Positions 39,316 to 48,433 of a stretch of 64,000 nucleotides of DNA are shown here, in pieces. The notes beneath the pieces were generated by a model that saw only the letters and a list, made by a program, of their open reading frames with translations, made no database searches and had not been told where the DNA came from. The position numbers were made by a program, and so were the translations under genes. Source of the DNA: Geothrix oryzisoli. Its GTDB lineage: Bacteria; Acidobacteriota; Holophagae; Holophagales; Holophagaceae. The stretch is from assembly GCF_022808865.1 (NCBI RefSeq), contig NZ_JAKZLB010000001.1, forward strand, positions 620,001-684,000, given 5' to 3'. The first letter of the stretch is position 1, and every line of letters begins with the position of its first letter.

Positions 39316-40566
39316 ATGCGCACTTCCGGCGCCTTCCGCGAGCGGCTGTTCGGAGCCTGGGTGGAGATCCGGGAGAACCTCGGCCGCTCCGTCCTGCAGG
39401 CCCTGGGGGTGCTGCTGGGCGTGGCCTCCGTGCTCGGCGGCTTCTCCATCTCCGACAGCCAGCGCAAGCGGGCGGATGAGATGTTCGTGAAGATGGGCGG
39501 CCTGGACAAGCTGAACGTCCAGCCCAAGGCCGCTGTGCGCGACGGCCAGCCCACCGCGCTCCAGCAGGCCAACCTGGGCCTGCGCGACGCCGACGCCATC
39601 GGCGGCGAGGCCCTGAAGGCGGATGCCATCCAGGGCGTGAGCCGCCAGAAGTTCGCCCGGTCCCGGGTGGTCTCGGCCTATGGGGACCAGGACCGCCAGA
39701 TCAGCGGGATCGGCGGGGACTTCATCCCCGCCAACGGGTACGCCGTGGCCCGGGGACGGGCCTTCTCCGCCTCGGAGATGGACACGGGCGCCCCGGTGGT
39801 GATCCTCGGCACCGAGGCCGCCCAGACCTTCTTCCCCAAGGGCGACGCCATCGGGCAGACCCTGCGCATCGGGTCGGTCCCGGTCACGGTCATCGGCACC
39901 TTCGGAGAGCGGGTCTTCCGGTTCCGCGAGAACCAGCGCAACCAGTTCTGGTGGCGGAACCGCATCATCGCCGTGCCCGCGAATCTGGTGCAGCGGCGGA
40001 TGAACGGCGACGCCTACCGCCGGATCGACCGCATCACCTTCCGCATCCCCGACATGGCCGTGATGGGCTCCTTCGCCAAGCAGCTCTCCAGCCTGGTGAA
40101 GGCCAACCACCGCCTCCAGGAGGACTTCCGCCTGGATGACGTGGCCGCCCGCATCCGCCGGCGTGAGAGCCAGGGCGACGTCTACGACATCATCTTCATG
40201 CTCTCGGGCGTGCTGGCCCTGGTGGGCGGCGGCATCGTGAACGTGAACATCCAGATGGCCGGCCTCAAGGAACGCGTCCGCGAGGTGGGCGTGAAGATGG
40301 CCATCGGGGCCTCCGGCCGCGAGATCTTCAAGGGCTTCATGACCGAGGCCCTCCTGCTCACGGCCCTGGGCAGCCTGGCGGGCCTGGTGCTGGGCGTGGG
40401 CTTCTCCTGGATCATCACCAAGAGCATCGGCATTCCGCTCTACATGACCCCCGCCAGCTTCCTCTGGGCCTACGTGCTGGCCGCGATCTCCGGCTTCCTG
40501 TTCGCCCTGTATCCAGCCTGGAAGGCCTCGCGGCTGTCCCCCATGGAGGCCCTGCGCTATGAGTGA
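39316..40566 (+). CDS. ABC permease, MacB/FtsX type (first)
   Basis: The 416-residue protein has one membrane helix near the N-terminus (VLQALGVLLGVASVLGGFSI), a large periplasmic MacB-PCD domain of about 230 residues and three C-terminal helices of the FtsX domain. The latter include VREVGVKMAIGASGREI and end ASRLSPMEALRYE. The REVGxxMAIGAS coupling-helix motif contacts the ATPase. It overlaps the second permease by 8 bases. Two different permease genes suggest a heterodimer, where MacB itself is a homodimer. Confidence 0.88.
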   Translation: MRTSGAFRERLFGAWVEIRENLGRSVLQALGVLLGVASVLGGFSISDSQRKRADEMFVKMGGLDKLNVQPKAAVRDGQPTALQQANLGLRDADAIGGEALKADAIQGVSRQKFARSRVVSAYGDQDRQISGIGGDFIPANGYAVARGRAFSASEMDTGAPVVILGTEAAQTFFPKGDAIGQTLRIGSVPVTVIGTFGERVFRFRENQRNQFWWRNRIIAVPANLVQRRMNGDAYRRIDRITFRIPDMAVMGSFAKQLSSLVKANHRLQEDFRLDDVAARIRRRESQGDVYDIIFMLSGVLALVGGGIVNVNIQMAGLKERVREVGVKMAIGASGREIFKGFMTEALLLTALGSLAGLVLGVGFSWIITKSIGIPLYMTPASFLWAYVLAAISGFLFALYPAWKASRLSPMEALRYE

Positions 40567-41872
40567 CGGGACCGTCCTCCTCCGCTCTCCCGGCCCTTCC
40601 CTGCTCGAAGGCAAGGCCCCGGCGCCCCGTTCGAAGGCGCGCGGTTTCAGCTTCGCCATGCTCTGGGAGGTCGTCCGGACCGGCCTGGTGGAGCTGTGGG
40701 CCCACAAGGTCCGCAGCCTCCTCACCCTCACCCTGCTCATGCTGGGGGTCTTCGCCCTGGTGGTGATGACCTCGGTGCTGGACGGCATCATGGACAAGGT
40801 GAGCACCGGCTTTGCCGGCATGAGCTGGGACGGTACCGTCCGCATCGCGCCCAAGTCCGCGGAGACCGCCGAGGAGCGGAGCCGCTTCGTCATGAGCCCC
40901 GGCCTCCGGAATGAGGACCTGAGCCGCCTCACGGCGCCCCATCCGAAGGTGCTGGCCTTCCTCCCGCGGGCCCAGCGCACCTCCTCAGTGCGCGTCACCG
41001 GCGATACGGAGCGCATCTTCGTCACCGGCGTCACCCCAGACTACGCCGTCTGGATGAACCGCCCCATCGGCCTGGGCCGCAACCTCACCGAGGACGACCA
41101 GCGGCGCCGCTCCACGGTGGCGGTCGTGGGGGCGACGCTGGCGGCCAAGCTCTTCGGCGGCGCCGACCCCGTGGGCCGCGACCTCACGGTGGAGGGCGTT
41201 CCCTTCCGCATCGTGGGCGTCCAGGCCCCGGGCCAGATCTTCAATGAGGAGAACTACACGGATGCGAACGGCATCCTGGTCCCCCTCGAAGCCTACATGG
41301 ACCGCATCGACCCCACCCACAAGCTCGCGCAGGTCACCGTGAAGCTCCGCCGCACCGAGGATCTGGGCGAGGTGTCGGCCATGCTGCTGAGCCGGGTCCG
41401 GCAGGCCCACCATGGCATCGAAGATGCCGAAGTGGTGGACCTGGACGCCGAGGCCGCCAAGAGCTACCAGAACTTCCTCGAGCAGCTGCACGGCTGGCAG
41501 GTGGTGCTGCTGAGCCTGGCGGGCACCGTCCTGCTCGTGGGCGGCGTGGGCGTGCTGTCCGTGATGCTCATCAGCTTCAGCGATCGCCGCTTCGAGATCG
41601 GCCTCCGGAAGGCCCTCGGGGCCTCCGATCACGAGATCTTCATCCAGTTCCTCCTGGAGGCCGTGGTCCTGGCGGCCATCGGCGCCCTGCTGGGCACGGT
41701 CTCCGGCGGCCTGCTCTGCCAGGCCCTCGCGGCCAATTTCCCGTACGGCCTGGTCGTCAACCCCGTGGGTCTCATCACCGCCTGGATCGTGGCCCTCGTG
41801 CTGGCCCTGGTCTTCGGCCTCTATCCGGCCTTCCGCGCCATGCGGCTGAGCCCCATGGAAGCGATGCGCTAG
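40559..41872 (+). CDS. ABC permease, MacB/FtsX type (second)
   Basis: The 437-residue protein has the same plan as its neighbour: an N-terminal cytoplasmic stretch of about 40 residues, one helix (LLTLTLLMLGVFALVVM), a MacB-PCD periplasmic domain and an FtsX domain with FEIGLRKALGASDHEIF and the ending AMRLSPMEAMR. It probably pairs with the first permease. Substrates of related systems range from antibiotics to lipoproteins and peptides, and nothing here decides. The stop is nine bases before arfB. Confidence 0.88.
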   Translation: MSDGTVLLRSPGPSLLEGKAPAPRSKARGFSFAMLWEVVRTGLVELWAHKVRSLLTLTLLMLGVFALVVMTSVLDGIMDKVSTGFAGMSWDGTVRIAPKSAETAEERSRFVMSPGLRNEDLSRLTAPHPKVLAFLPRAQRTSSVRVTGDTERIFVTGVTPDYAVWMNRPIGLGRNLTEDDQRRRSTVAVVGATLAAKLFGGADPVGRDLTVEGVPFRIVGVQAPGQIFNEENYTDANGILVPLEAYMDRIDPTHKLAQVTVKLRRTEDLGEVSAMLLSRVRQAHHGIEDAEVVDLDAEAAKSYQNFLEQLHGWQVVLLSLAGTVLLVGGVGVLSVMLISFSDRRFEIGLRKALGASDHEIFIQFLLEAVVLAAIGALLGTVSGGLLCQALAANFPYGLVVNPVGLITAWIVALVLALVFGLYPAFRAMRLSPMEAMR

Positions 41873-41881
41873 GATTCAGGG

Positions 41882-42307
41882 ATGGCCGATCCCATCCAAG
41901 TCACCGCCGCCGTCCGGGTCCCCGGGGATGCCATCCGGTTCAAGGCGGTCCGCGCCGGTGGCGCCGGGGGCCAGAACGTCAACAAGGTGTCCTCCAAGGT
42001 GGAACTGCGCATCGACCTGGCGGCCATCGAGGGACTGCCGGAGGATGCCCTGTTCCGCCTGCGCGCCGCCCAGCGCAACCGCCTGGATGCCGAGGGGCTC
42101 TGGATCGTCCTCAGCGACCGCACCCGGGACCAGCTCAAGAACCTGGAGGATGCCCGTGAGAAGGCCGCCGAGGCCATTCGCGCCGCCCTGGTGCGCCCCG
42201 TCGCGCGGCGGGCCACCCGGCCGACGAAAGCCTCCAAGGAGCGCCGCCTCGATGCCAAGAAGCGGGCGTCCGACATCAAGCGCCGACGCAGCGGACCCCT
42301 GGAGTAA
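41882..42307 (+). CDS. arfB: Peptidyl-tRNA hydrolase ArfB (ribosome rescue)
   Basis: The 141-residue protein has the class I release-factor catalytic loop (RAGGAGGQNVNKVSSKVELR) without the stop-codon-reading domains. A basic C-terminal tail (RRATRPTKASKERRLDAKKRASDIKRRR) inserts into the mRNA channel of stalled ribosomes. Length and layout match ArfB/YaeJ. It frees ribosomes stuck on broken mRNA. TAGGAT, which includes the preceding stop codon, lies six bases before the ATG. It may be leaderless or coupled to the permease gene. Confidence 0.93.
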   Translation: MADPIQVTAAVRVPGDAIRFKAVRAGGAGGQNVNKVSSKVELRIDLAAIEGLPEDALFRLRAAQRNRLDAEGLWIVLSDRTRDQLKNLEDAREKAAEAIRAALVRPVARRATRPTKASKERRLDAKKRASDIKRRRSGPLE

Positions 42308-42332
42308 CCTGAAGGTTCCTTCCGGAGCCCCC

Positions 42333-42764
42333 ATGTCCGCGCCCCAGACCTATGCGACCCATCGCCGCTTCGAGCCCCTGCACCATTTCGTCCTGCTCCC
42401 CTTCTTCCTCATCACCACCGTCGCCACGATCTATACGGCCGTGCGCCGCCCCGCCCTTGGCACGCTCTGGATCGCCCTCCTGGCCCTGGCGGTGCTGGCC
42501 CTGGCCGTGCAGGTCCGGGTCTATTCGCTCAAGGTCCAGGATCGCCTCATCCGCCTCGAGGAGCGGCTCCGCCTTGCCCAGGTCCTGCCCGCGGACCTGC
42601 AGCCCCGCATTGCCGAGCTCACCACCCGGCAGCTCGTCGGGTTGCGCTTCGCCTCCGATGCCGAGGTGGCGGATCGCGTGCGGGAGGCCCTCCAGGAGAA
42701 GCTGGACGGGGAAGCCATCAAAAAGCGCATCCAGACCTGGCGGCCGGACGAGTTCAGGGTCTGA
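42333..42764 (+). CDS. DUF6526-type small membrane protein
   Basis: The 143-residue protein has two adjacent N-terminal membrane helices (FVLLPFFLITTVATIYTAV and TLWIALLALAVLALAVQV). A cytoplasmic part follows with RLIRLEERLRLAQVLP and LTTRQLVGLRFASDAEV, the pattern of DUF6526 proteins. No biochemical function is known. GGAG lies six bases before ATG 42333. It is 25 bases downstream of arfB on the same strand. Confidence 0.7.
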   Translation: MSAPQTYATHRRFEPLHHFVLLPFFLITTVATIYTAVRRPALGTLWIALLALAVLALAVQVRVYSLKVQDRLIRLEERLRLAQVLPADLQPRIAELTTRQLVGLRFASDAEVADRVREALQEKLDGEAIKKRIQTWRPDEFRV

Positions 42765-42780
42765 CCGGCGAAGCGCTCCG

Positions 42781-42960
42781 CTAGCGCAGCAGTTCCTGGC
42801 GCATGACCTCGGCGATCTGGCTGGCCGCCTCGGAGCCGGCCTCATCGCCGGAGACGCGCCGGGCCTGCTGAACCCGCTGGGCGATGGCGATGCAGGCCTC
42901 GACCGTCACCTTCTCGACCACCTTGGCTGGTGCCTTGGCAAGGGTGTTCCCGGGCGGCAT
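42781..42960 (-). CDS. Small hypothetical protein
   Basis: A 59-residue protein starting at ATG 42960 behind GGAGGA, a strong ribosome site. It has no signal peptide or membrane span. It is mostly helical (VVEKVTVEACIAIAQRVQQ and GSEAASQIAEVMRQELLR). I do not recognise the family. The good ribosome site and the convergent, non-overlapping position favour a real gene. About 120 bases of AT-richer non-coding DNA separate it from the DUF1684 gene. Confidence 0.5.
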   Translation of the reverse strand: MPPGNTLAKAPAKVVEKVTVEACIAIAQRVQQARRVSGDEAGSEAASQIAEVMRQELLR

Positions 42961-43081
42961 GGGTCCTCCGGATTGTTTATGATGGGGTGTCTGGACAGAG
43001 GATAACGTTTCCCCAAAAACAATCAATGCATCTATTTTCCCAATCCATCTCCAACCAAGGATCTACCGGGCCCGGGTTCCC

Positions 43082-43969
43082 TCAGTGCTGGCCGTAGTCC
43101 TTCTCGCCCGCCCGGATCGCGATCGGGAGGTCGTTCCGCTTCGGCGGCAGGGGGCAGGTCGCGAAGTGGGAGAAGGCGCAAGGCGGGTTGTAGGCCCGGT
43201 TGAAATCAAGCACCACTTTCCCGTCCTTGGGCATGGGGGCATAGAGGAAGCGCCCAGCCGGATAGGTTCCCTTCCCGCTGGAGGCGTCGCTGAAGATGAG
43301 GAAGAGCTCGGGGTGGGCCGGATCCTCGATGAGGGGCTCCAGGGTGAGCGTCCTGCCCTTCAGCTTGAAGCGCAGGAGTCCCGGCGCCGTCATGGGCTCC
43401 GAGGTGCCCAGCACCGTGGGGATGGCCCGGACCTGCGGCGTGGCATAGGGGATGAAGTCCGCTTCCACCCGCCAGGCCGGGTCCACCGGGAAGCGGGCCA
43501 CGCCATGGAAGGCCTTCCGGGCGGGTGCCTCCGGATCCTTCAGGCGGAGGCCCAGGCGTTCGCCCCGGCGGATGACGTAGAAGATGATCCGGCCCGCCCG
43601 CAACACATCGGGCTTCCCGTCCGCATCCGTCTTCAGCGTCGCGGTTTCCACGGCCTGGCCGTTCACGAGGATGCCGCTGCAGGGGAGGAGGCGGACCCGC
43701 ACCGCGCCGCCTTCCACCGTGAAGGTCCCCGCCTGGGCCGGGGCTGTGCCGGCCGGCAACAGGACGGTCGAACCCGGCGCAGTCCCCAGCGTGTTCTCTC
43801 CGGGCCGCAGCCAGTCCAACCCCACCAGGCTCAGCCAGCCATCCTCCGCCGCCAACCGGGTTTCCCGGTCCGCGTGCCAGGCGTCCACAGCCTTCACGTA
43901 GGCCGCGTCGGGCGGAGCGGCCGCGCCGAGGAGGAGGCAGGCGGAGGAGAGGGCCAGGGCTCGGTACAT
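43082..43969 (-). CDS. DUF1684 protein, exported
   Basis: The 295-residue protein has a signal peptide (ALALSSACLLLGAAAPP). Its core has the DUF1684 hallmarks EDGWLSLVGLDWLRPGENTLG near the N-terminus and FNRAYNPPCAFSHFATCPLPP with two Cys near the end. The fold contains an FHA-like beta domain in known members; no enzymatic role is established. The minus strand reads TACGAT, six bases, ATG with no ribosome site, suggesting a leaderless transcript. It is divergent from the DUF1028 gene across 62 bases. Confidence 0.85.
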   Translation of the reverse strand: MYRALALSSACLLLGAAAPPDAAYVKAVDAWHADRETRLAAEDGWLSLVGLDWLRPGENTLGTAPGSTVLLPAGTAPAQAGTFTVEGGAVRVRLLPCSGILVNGQAVETATLKTDADGKPDVLRAGRIIFYVIRRGERLGLRLKDPEAPARKAFHGVARFPVDPAWRVEADFIPYATPQVRAIPTVLGTSEPMTAPGLLRFKLKGRTLTLEPLIEDPAHPELFLIFSDASSGKGTYPAGRFLYAPMPKDGKVVLDFNRAYNPPCAFSHFATCPLPPKRNDLPIAIRAGEKDYGQH

Positions 43970-44031
43970 AGAGCCATCGTACCAGCGGAGGGTAGGATGA
44001 TGGGCACGCCCCCACCCCGCACGGAGCCCCC

Positions 44032-45003
44032 ATGCGCCTGTCCGTCCTAGTCCTCTTGACCCTGGTTCTCCCCGTCAGGGCGGGCGAGGTCCCGCGCCGA
44101 CCCGTGCATACCTACTCCATCGTGGCCCGGGACGCGGCCACCGGAGAACTGGGGGTGGCGGTGCAGAGCCACTGGTTCTCGGTCGGATCCTCCGTGCCCT
44201 GGGCGGAAGCCGGCGTGGGGGCGGTGGCCACCCAGAGCTTCACGGATCCGACCTACGGCGCCCTGGGGCTGGCCCTCATGAGGGCGGGCAAGCCCGCGCC
44301 GGAGGCCCTGAAGGCGCTCCTGGCGGCGGACCCGGACCGCGAGGTGCGCCAGGTGGCCATGGTGGACGCCCAGGGGCGCGTCGCGGCCCACACGGGCGCC
44401 AAGTGCATCCAGGCCGCGGGCCACGAGGTGGGCGAAGGCTTCACCGTGGAGGCCAACCTCATGGACAAGGCCACGGTCTGGCCGGCCATGGCCAAGGCCT
44501 TCCGCACCGCCAAGGGCGACCTCGCGGATCGCCTGCTGGCGGCTCTCCGCGCGGCCCAGGCGGAGGGCGGTGACATCCGGGGTCAGCAGAGCGCGGCCAT
44601 CCTCATCGTGAAGGGCAAGCCCTCCGGCCAGCCCTGGAACGACCGCCTCTTCGACCTGCGCGTGGAGGACAGTCCGGATCCCCTGAAGGAACTGGGCCGC
44701 CTCATCCAGCTGCGCCGGGCCTACCGCCTCATGGACGAGGGTGACGGCTTCGTCACCGCCGCCAAGTGGCCCCAGGCCAAGGCGGCCTATGCGGCCGCGG
44801 CCAAGCTCGCCCCGGGCGTCTGGGAGATGCCCTTCTGGCAGGCGGTGGCCCTGGCCTCCAGCGGCAAGCCCGACGAGGCCCTGCCCATCTTCAAGCGGGT
44901 CTTCGCCGCCGAGCCCTTCTGGAAGCGCCTCGTGCCCCGTCTCGCCGAGGTGGACCAGCTGCCCAAGGATCCCGCGCTGCTCAAGGCCATCGAGGGGCAG
45001 TAG
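44032..45003 (+). CDS. DUF1028 protein with TPR-like tail
   Basis: The 323-residue protein has a signal peptide (LSVLVLLTLVLPVRAGE) and a DUF1028 domain, an Ntn-hydrolase-like fold of unproven activity. The domain shows HTYSIVARDAATGELGVAVQ, GAVATQSFTDPTYG, HTGAKCIQAAGH and GDIRGQQSAAILIVKG. The last 90 residues form helical repeats (KWPQAKAAYAAAAKLAPG) resembling two TPRs. CGGAG precedes the ATG, and TAGGAT at 43993-43998 is a candidate -10. It ends 18 bases from the convergent lspA. Confidence 0.85.
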   Translation: MRLSVLVLLTLVLPVRAGEVPRRPVHTYSIVARDAATGELGVAVQSHWFSVGSSVPWAEAGVGAVATQSFTDPTYGALGLALMRAGKPAPEALKALLAADPDREVRQVAMVDAQGRVAAHTGAKCIQAAGHEVGEGFTVEANLMDKATVWPAMAKAFRTAKGDLADRLLAALRAAQAEGGDIRGQQSAAILIVKGKPSGQPWNDRLFDLRVEDSPDPLKELGRLIQLRRAYRLMDEGDGFVTAAKWPQAKAAYAAAAKLAPGVWEMPFWQAVALASSGKPDEALPIFKRVFAAEPFWKRLVPRLAEVDQLPKDPALLKAIEGQ

Positions 45004-45021
45004 GCCTTTCGGGGAGATCCT

Positions 45022-45513
45022 TCAGCCGTTCGCCTGGGGATGAACCGCCTTCGGCGCCAGCAGCAGCCGCAGGCCGTAGAGGATGGCCCCCACGAGGATG
45101 AAGCTGTCGGCCAGATTGAAGGTCCAGTAGTGCCAGGCGCCGAAGATGAAATCCAGGAAGTCCACCACGGCGCCCCGCACGAGCCGGTCGATGCCGTTGC
45201 CCATGGCACCGCCGAGGATGAGGCCCAGAGCGACGCGGTCCCAGGAGGAGGTCCCCTTCGCCAGGAAGAAGCGCCCGAAATAGATCAGCGCCGCCAGACC
45301 CGCCAGGCCGAACACGGCGAACCGGGCCGTCTCCGGCAGCCAGGTCAGGCTGCCGAAGATGGCGCCCCGGTTGAAGTTCAGGGTCAGGTAGAAGAAGCCC
45401 TTGATGACCGGCAGGGACTCGCCCTCGCCCAGGGTCTGCAGGATCCACCTCTTGGAGCCGAGATCCACGGCGAGGGTGGCGGCGGGAAGCAGCAACCAGA
45501 GGAGGCGTTTCAC
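45022..45513 (-). CDS. lspA: Lipoprotein signal peptidase (signal peptidase II)
   Basis: The 163-residue protein has four membrane helices and the LspA motifs NFNRGAIFG, GNGIDRL and FNLADSFI. The Asp residues of the latter two form the catalytic aspartyl pair. It removes signal peptides from diacylglyceryl-modified prolipoproteins at the inner membrane. Its start overlaps the ileS stop by four bases. The ileS-lspA pairing is conserved in many bacteria. Confidence 0.95.
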   Translation of the reverse strand: MKRLLWLLLPAATLAVDLGSKRWILQTLGEGESLPVIKGFFYLTLNFNRGAIFGSLTWLPETARFAVFGLAGLAALIYFGRFFLAKGTSSWDRVALGLILGGAMGNGIDRLVRGAVVDFLDFIFGAWHYWTFNLADSFILVGAILYGLRLLLAPKAVHPQANG

Positions 45514-48302
45514 CCGGCCACCACGGTCGCGCAGCGGGCGCAGAGCCCGGCATCCTCACCAGTCCCGTGGCCGCCCTTGCGGTTCCAGCAGCGGGGGCAC
45601 TTCTCGCCGGTGTGCGGAGTGACCGTGACGAGGGGCGTGGCGGCACTCGAATCTGCGGTCCGAGTGATGGAGGAAACCACAAGGAGGTCGTCGAGCGGCT
45701 CGCCGAGGCTCTCCAGGAGGTCCCAGTCCGCCTGGCTGCCCAGGGCGATCGCCACGGCGGCGTCCAGGCTCGTGCCGACGGTCTTGGCGGCACGGTGGGG
45801 CTCCATGGCGGCCTGCACGGCCTCCCGTACCATCCAAAGCTTTTCCCATCTGGGATCCACCGCCGTGCCGCTGGTTTCCGGAAATCGCTGCTCATGCACG
45901 CTGCCTTCGCAGCCGGGAATCTGCTCCCAGGCTTCGTCGGCGGTGAAGCTCATGACGGGGGCCAGGAGGGTGCTGAGACCCTTGGCCAGCTCCCAGCAGG
46001 CCTGCCGGCAGCTGCGGCGGCGGGGCGAGGCCAGGGCGTCGCAGTAGAGGCGGTCCTTGATGATCTCGAAGTACCGGCCCGACAGCTCCAGCTGGCAGAA
46101 GCCCAGAAGCGCCTGGGTGGCCCGGAGGAACTCGAAGCGGGTGTAGGCGTCGCGCACCTCCCGGGCCATTCGGCCGAAGGCATCGAGCACCCAGCAGTCT
46201 AGGGGCGCCAGATCGGCGGGCGCGACCGCATCTTTGGCAGGGTCGAAGTCCGCCAGGGCCCCCAGGAGGAAGCGCAGGGTGTTGCGGGTCTTCCGGTAGG
46301 CATCGGCGCTGCGGTCGAGGATCTCCTTGGAGATGCGGATGTCCTCGCTGTAGTCGCTGCTGGCGGCCCACCAGCGCAGGATGTCGGCGCCCAGGGTCTT
46401 GAGGATCTCCTCGGGCGTGATGACGTTGCCCAGGCTCTTGGACATCTTCTGGCCCTTGCCGTCCAGCACGAAGCCGTGGGTGACCACCTGCTTGTAGGGC
46501 TTGGTGCCCGTGGCGGCCAGGTTGAACAGCAGCGAGCTGTGGAACCAGCCCCGGTGCTGGTCGGACCCTTCCAGGTAGATGAACTGGCTGTAGTCCGCGC
46601 GCTTCAGCTCCGGGTGCGACTCGCAGACCACGGAGGCGCTGACGCCGGAATCGATCCAGACGTCGAGGATGTCCGTCTCCTTCTGGAAGACCGTGGAGCC
46701 GCACTTGCACCGGGCCCCGGCAGGAACCAGGTCTCCGACGGGGAGCTCCGACCAGGCCTCGATGCCGCCCTGTTCGATGGCGGCCGCGGCCTTCCCGAAG
46801 ATCGAGTCGGCCACCAGGGGCTCGCCACATGCCTCGCAGCGCAGCACGGTGATGGGGGTGCCCCAGGCGCGCTGGCGGCTGATGCACCAGTCGGGACGGC
46901 CCGCGATCATGGCGTAGATGCGGTTCTGCCCCTGGGCGGGCACCCACTGGGTCTGCTCGACGCCTTCGAGGCCCAGCTCGCGGAGGCTCCGCCCCTTCCC
47001 GGCCAGCTCGGAATCCATGGTGATGAACCACTGCTCGGTGGCGCGGAAGAGGATGGGCGTCTTGGTGCGCCAGCAGTGGGGATAGCTGTGGGTGAGGCTC
47101 TCTTCGTGGAGGAGCGCCCCGATGCGGCGGAGCCGGTCCACCACCAGCGGGTTGCACTCGAAGATGTTCTTGCCTTCCAGCTCAGGATCGTTCACGGCGG
47201 GCAGGAACTTGCCGTCGGGGCCCACGAGCTGGAGCAGGCCCAGGTGGTGGGCCAGGTTGAAGTCGTCCACCCCGTGATCCGGCGCCGTGTGCACGAGGCC
47301 CGTGCCCGTGTCGGCCGTGACGTAGTCGCCCAGCAGCACCGGGCTGTCCCGGTCGATCCAGGGGTGGCGCGCCACCAGGGTCTGGAACTCCTTCCCCTTG
47401 CGGATCTCCACCGTGTGCAGCGGCATCCCGAGCTTCTTGGCGAAGTCCTCGCGCAGGGTCACCGCCACGATGTAGTGGCGGCCGTCCGCGCGGACCACGG
47501 CGTATTCCAGGTCCGGGTGCATGGCCACAGCCAGGTTGCTGGGCAGCGTCCAGGGCGTGGTGGTCCAGATGGGCAGGAACAGGGGCGTGGGCAGCTCCAT
47601 GTGTTTCGCCGCGGCGTCCGTCACGGGGAAGGCCACGGTGATGGCGGGACTGGTCTTGTCGGCGTACTCGACCTCGGCCTCCGCCAGGGCGGTCCGGGCG
47701 CCGTAGCTCCAGTGGACGACCTTGAGCTTCCGCGTGACCGACCCGCTTTCAAAGAGCTTGGCCAGGTGGCGCACAGTCTCTGCTTCGTAGCGGGGATCCA
47801 TGGTGACGTAGGGCTGTTCCCAGGCGCCCAGGACGCCCAGGCGCTGGAAGGCCGTCCGCTGGGTGTCGATCCACTTCTGGGCGTAGGCGCGGCACTTCTG
47901 GAGGAACTCGGCGCGGCTCAGTTCGCGGCGCTTGGGCCCCAGGTCCTTCTCCACCGCGTGCTCGATGGGCAGGCCGTGACAGTCCCAGCCCGGCACGTAG
48001 GGCGATTCGTAGCCCTCCATCCACCGGGACTTCACCACCACGTCCTTGAGGATCTTGTTCAGGGCATGGCCCATGTGGATGGCGCCGTTGGCGTAGGGCG
48101 GACCGTCGTGGAGCACCTCGCGGCCCTTGCCGGTGCCGGCGGCATTGTCCGCCTTCCGCTTGGCCTCGATGCGGGCATAGAGGCCTTCGGCCTTCCAGCG
48201 CTCCAGGCGCCTCGGCTCCCGCTGCGGCAGGTCCGCCTTCATGGGGAAATCGGTCTTCGGAAGGAAGACGAAGTACTTTTTAACCGGAGCTTGCTCGCTC
48301 AT
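45510..48302 (-). CDS. ileS: Isoleucyl-tRNA synthetase
   Basis: The 930-residue class I synthetase has the HIGH motif as HMGH in GPPYANGAIHMGHALN, a CP1 editing domain with WTTTPWTLP and TGTGLVHTAPDHG, and KMSKS in DGKGQKMSKSLGN. At the C-terminus is the zinc site CPRCWNRK with CARC. It charges tRNA-Ile and edits valine. The zinc finger and length place it with the bacterial (type 1) enzymes. It is upstream of lspA in a two-gene operon. Confidence 0.97.
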   Translation of the reverse strand: MSEQAPVKKYFVFLPKTDFPMKADLPQREPRRLERWKAEGLYARIEAKRKADNAAGTGKGREVLHDGPPYANGAIHMGHALNKILKDVVVKSRWMEGYESPYVPGWDCHGLPIEHAVEKDLGPKRRELSRAEFLQKCRAYAQKWIDTQRTAFQRLGVLGAWEQPYVTMDPRYEAETVRHLAKLFESGSVTRKLKVVHWSYGARTALAEAEVEYADKTSPAITVAFPVTDAAAKHMELPTPLFLPIWTTTPWTLPSNLAVAMHPDLEYAVVRADGRHYIVAVTLREDFAKKLGMPLHTVEIRKGKEFQTLVARHPWIDRDSPVLLGDYVTADTGTGLVHTAPDHGVDDFNLAHHLGLLQLVGPDGKFLPAVNDPELEGKNIFECNPLVVDRLRRIGALLHEESLTHSYPHCWRTKTPILFRATEQWFITMDSELAGKGRSLRELGLEGVEQTQWVPAQGQNRIYAMIAGRPDWCISRQRAWGTPITVLRCEACGEPLVADSIFGKAAAAIEQGGIEAWSELPVGDLVPAGARCKCGSTVFQKETDILDVWIDSGVSASVVCESHPELKRADYSQFIYLEGSDQHRGWFHSSLLFNLAATGTKPYKQVVTHGFVLDGKGQKMSKSLGNVITPEEILKTLGADILRWWAASSDYSEDIRISKEILDRSADAYRKTRNTLRFLLGALADFDPAKDAVAPADLAPLDCWVLDAFGRMAREVRDAYTRFEFLRATQALLGFCQLELSGRYFEIIKDRLYCDALASPRRRSCRQACWELAKGLSTLLAPVMSFTADEAWEQIPGCEGSVHEQRFPETSGTAVDPRWEKLWMVREAVQAAMEPHRAAKTVGTSLDAAVAIALGSQADWDLLESLGEPLDDLLVVSSITRTADSSAATPLVTVTPHTGEKCPRCWNRKGGHGTGEDAGLCARCATVVAG

Positions 48303-48385
48303 CGGCGCCCTCGTGCGTCGGAGGGACGCACCCGAGCGCCCCTGAGGTTGAAGTTCCAGTTCACCACGGGAACCCCCGCGATCAC

Positions 48386-48420
48386 AAGGGAAAGGGCCCG
48401 GAACCCGGGCCCTTTCCCTT
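48386..48420 (-). terminator. Terminator after mscL
   Basis: A perfect 16-bp stem (48386-48401 with 48405-48420) and a three-base loop starts 13 bases after the mscL stop on the minus strand. The AAGGGAAAGG/CCTTTCCCTT arms give a short T run. It insulates mscL from ileS. Confidence 0.8.
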
Positions 48421-48433
48421 CATCCAGCCGCCC

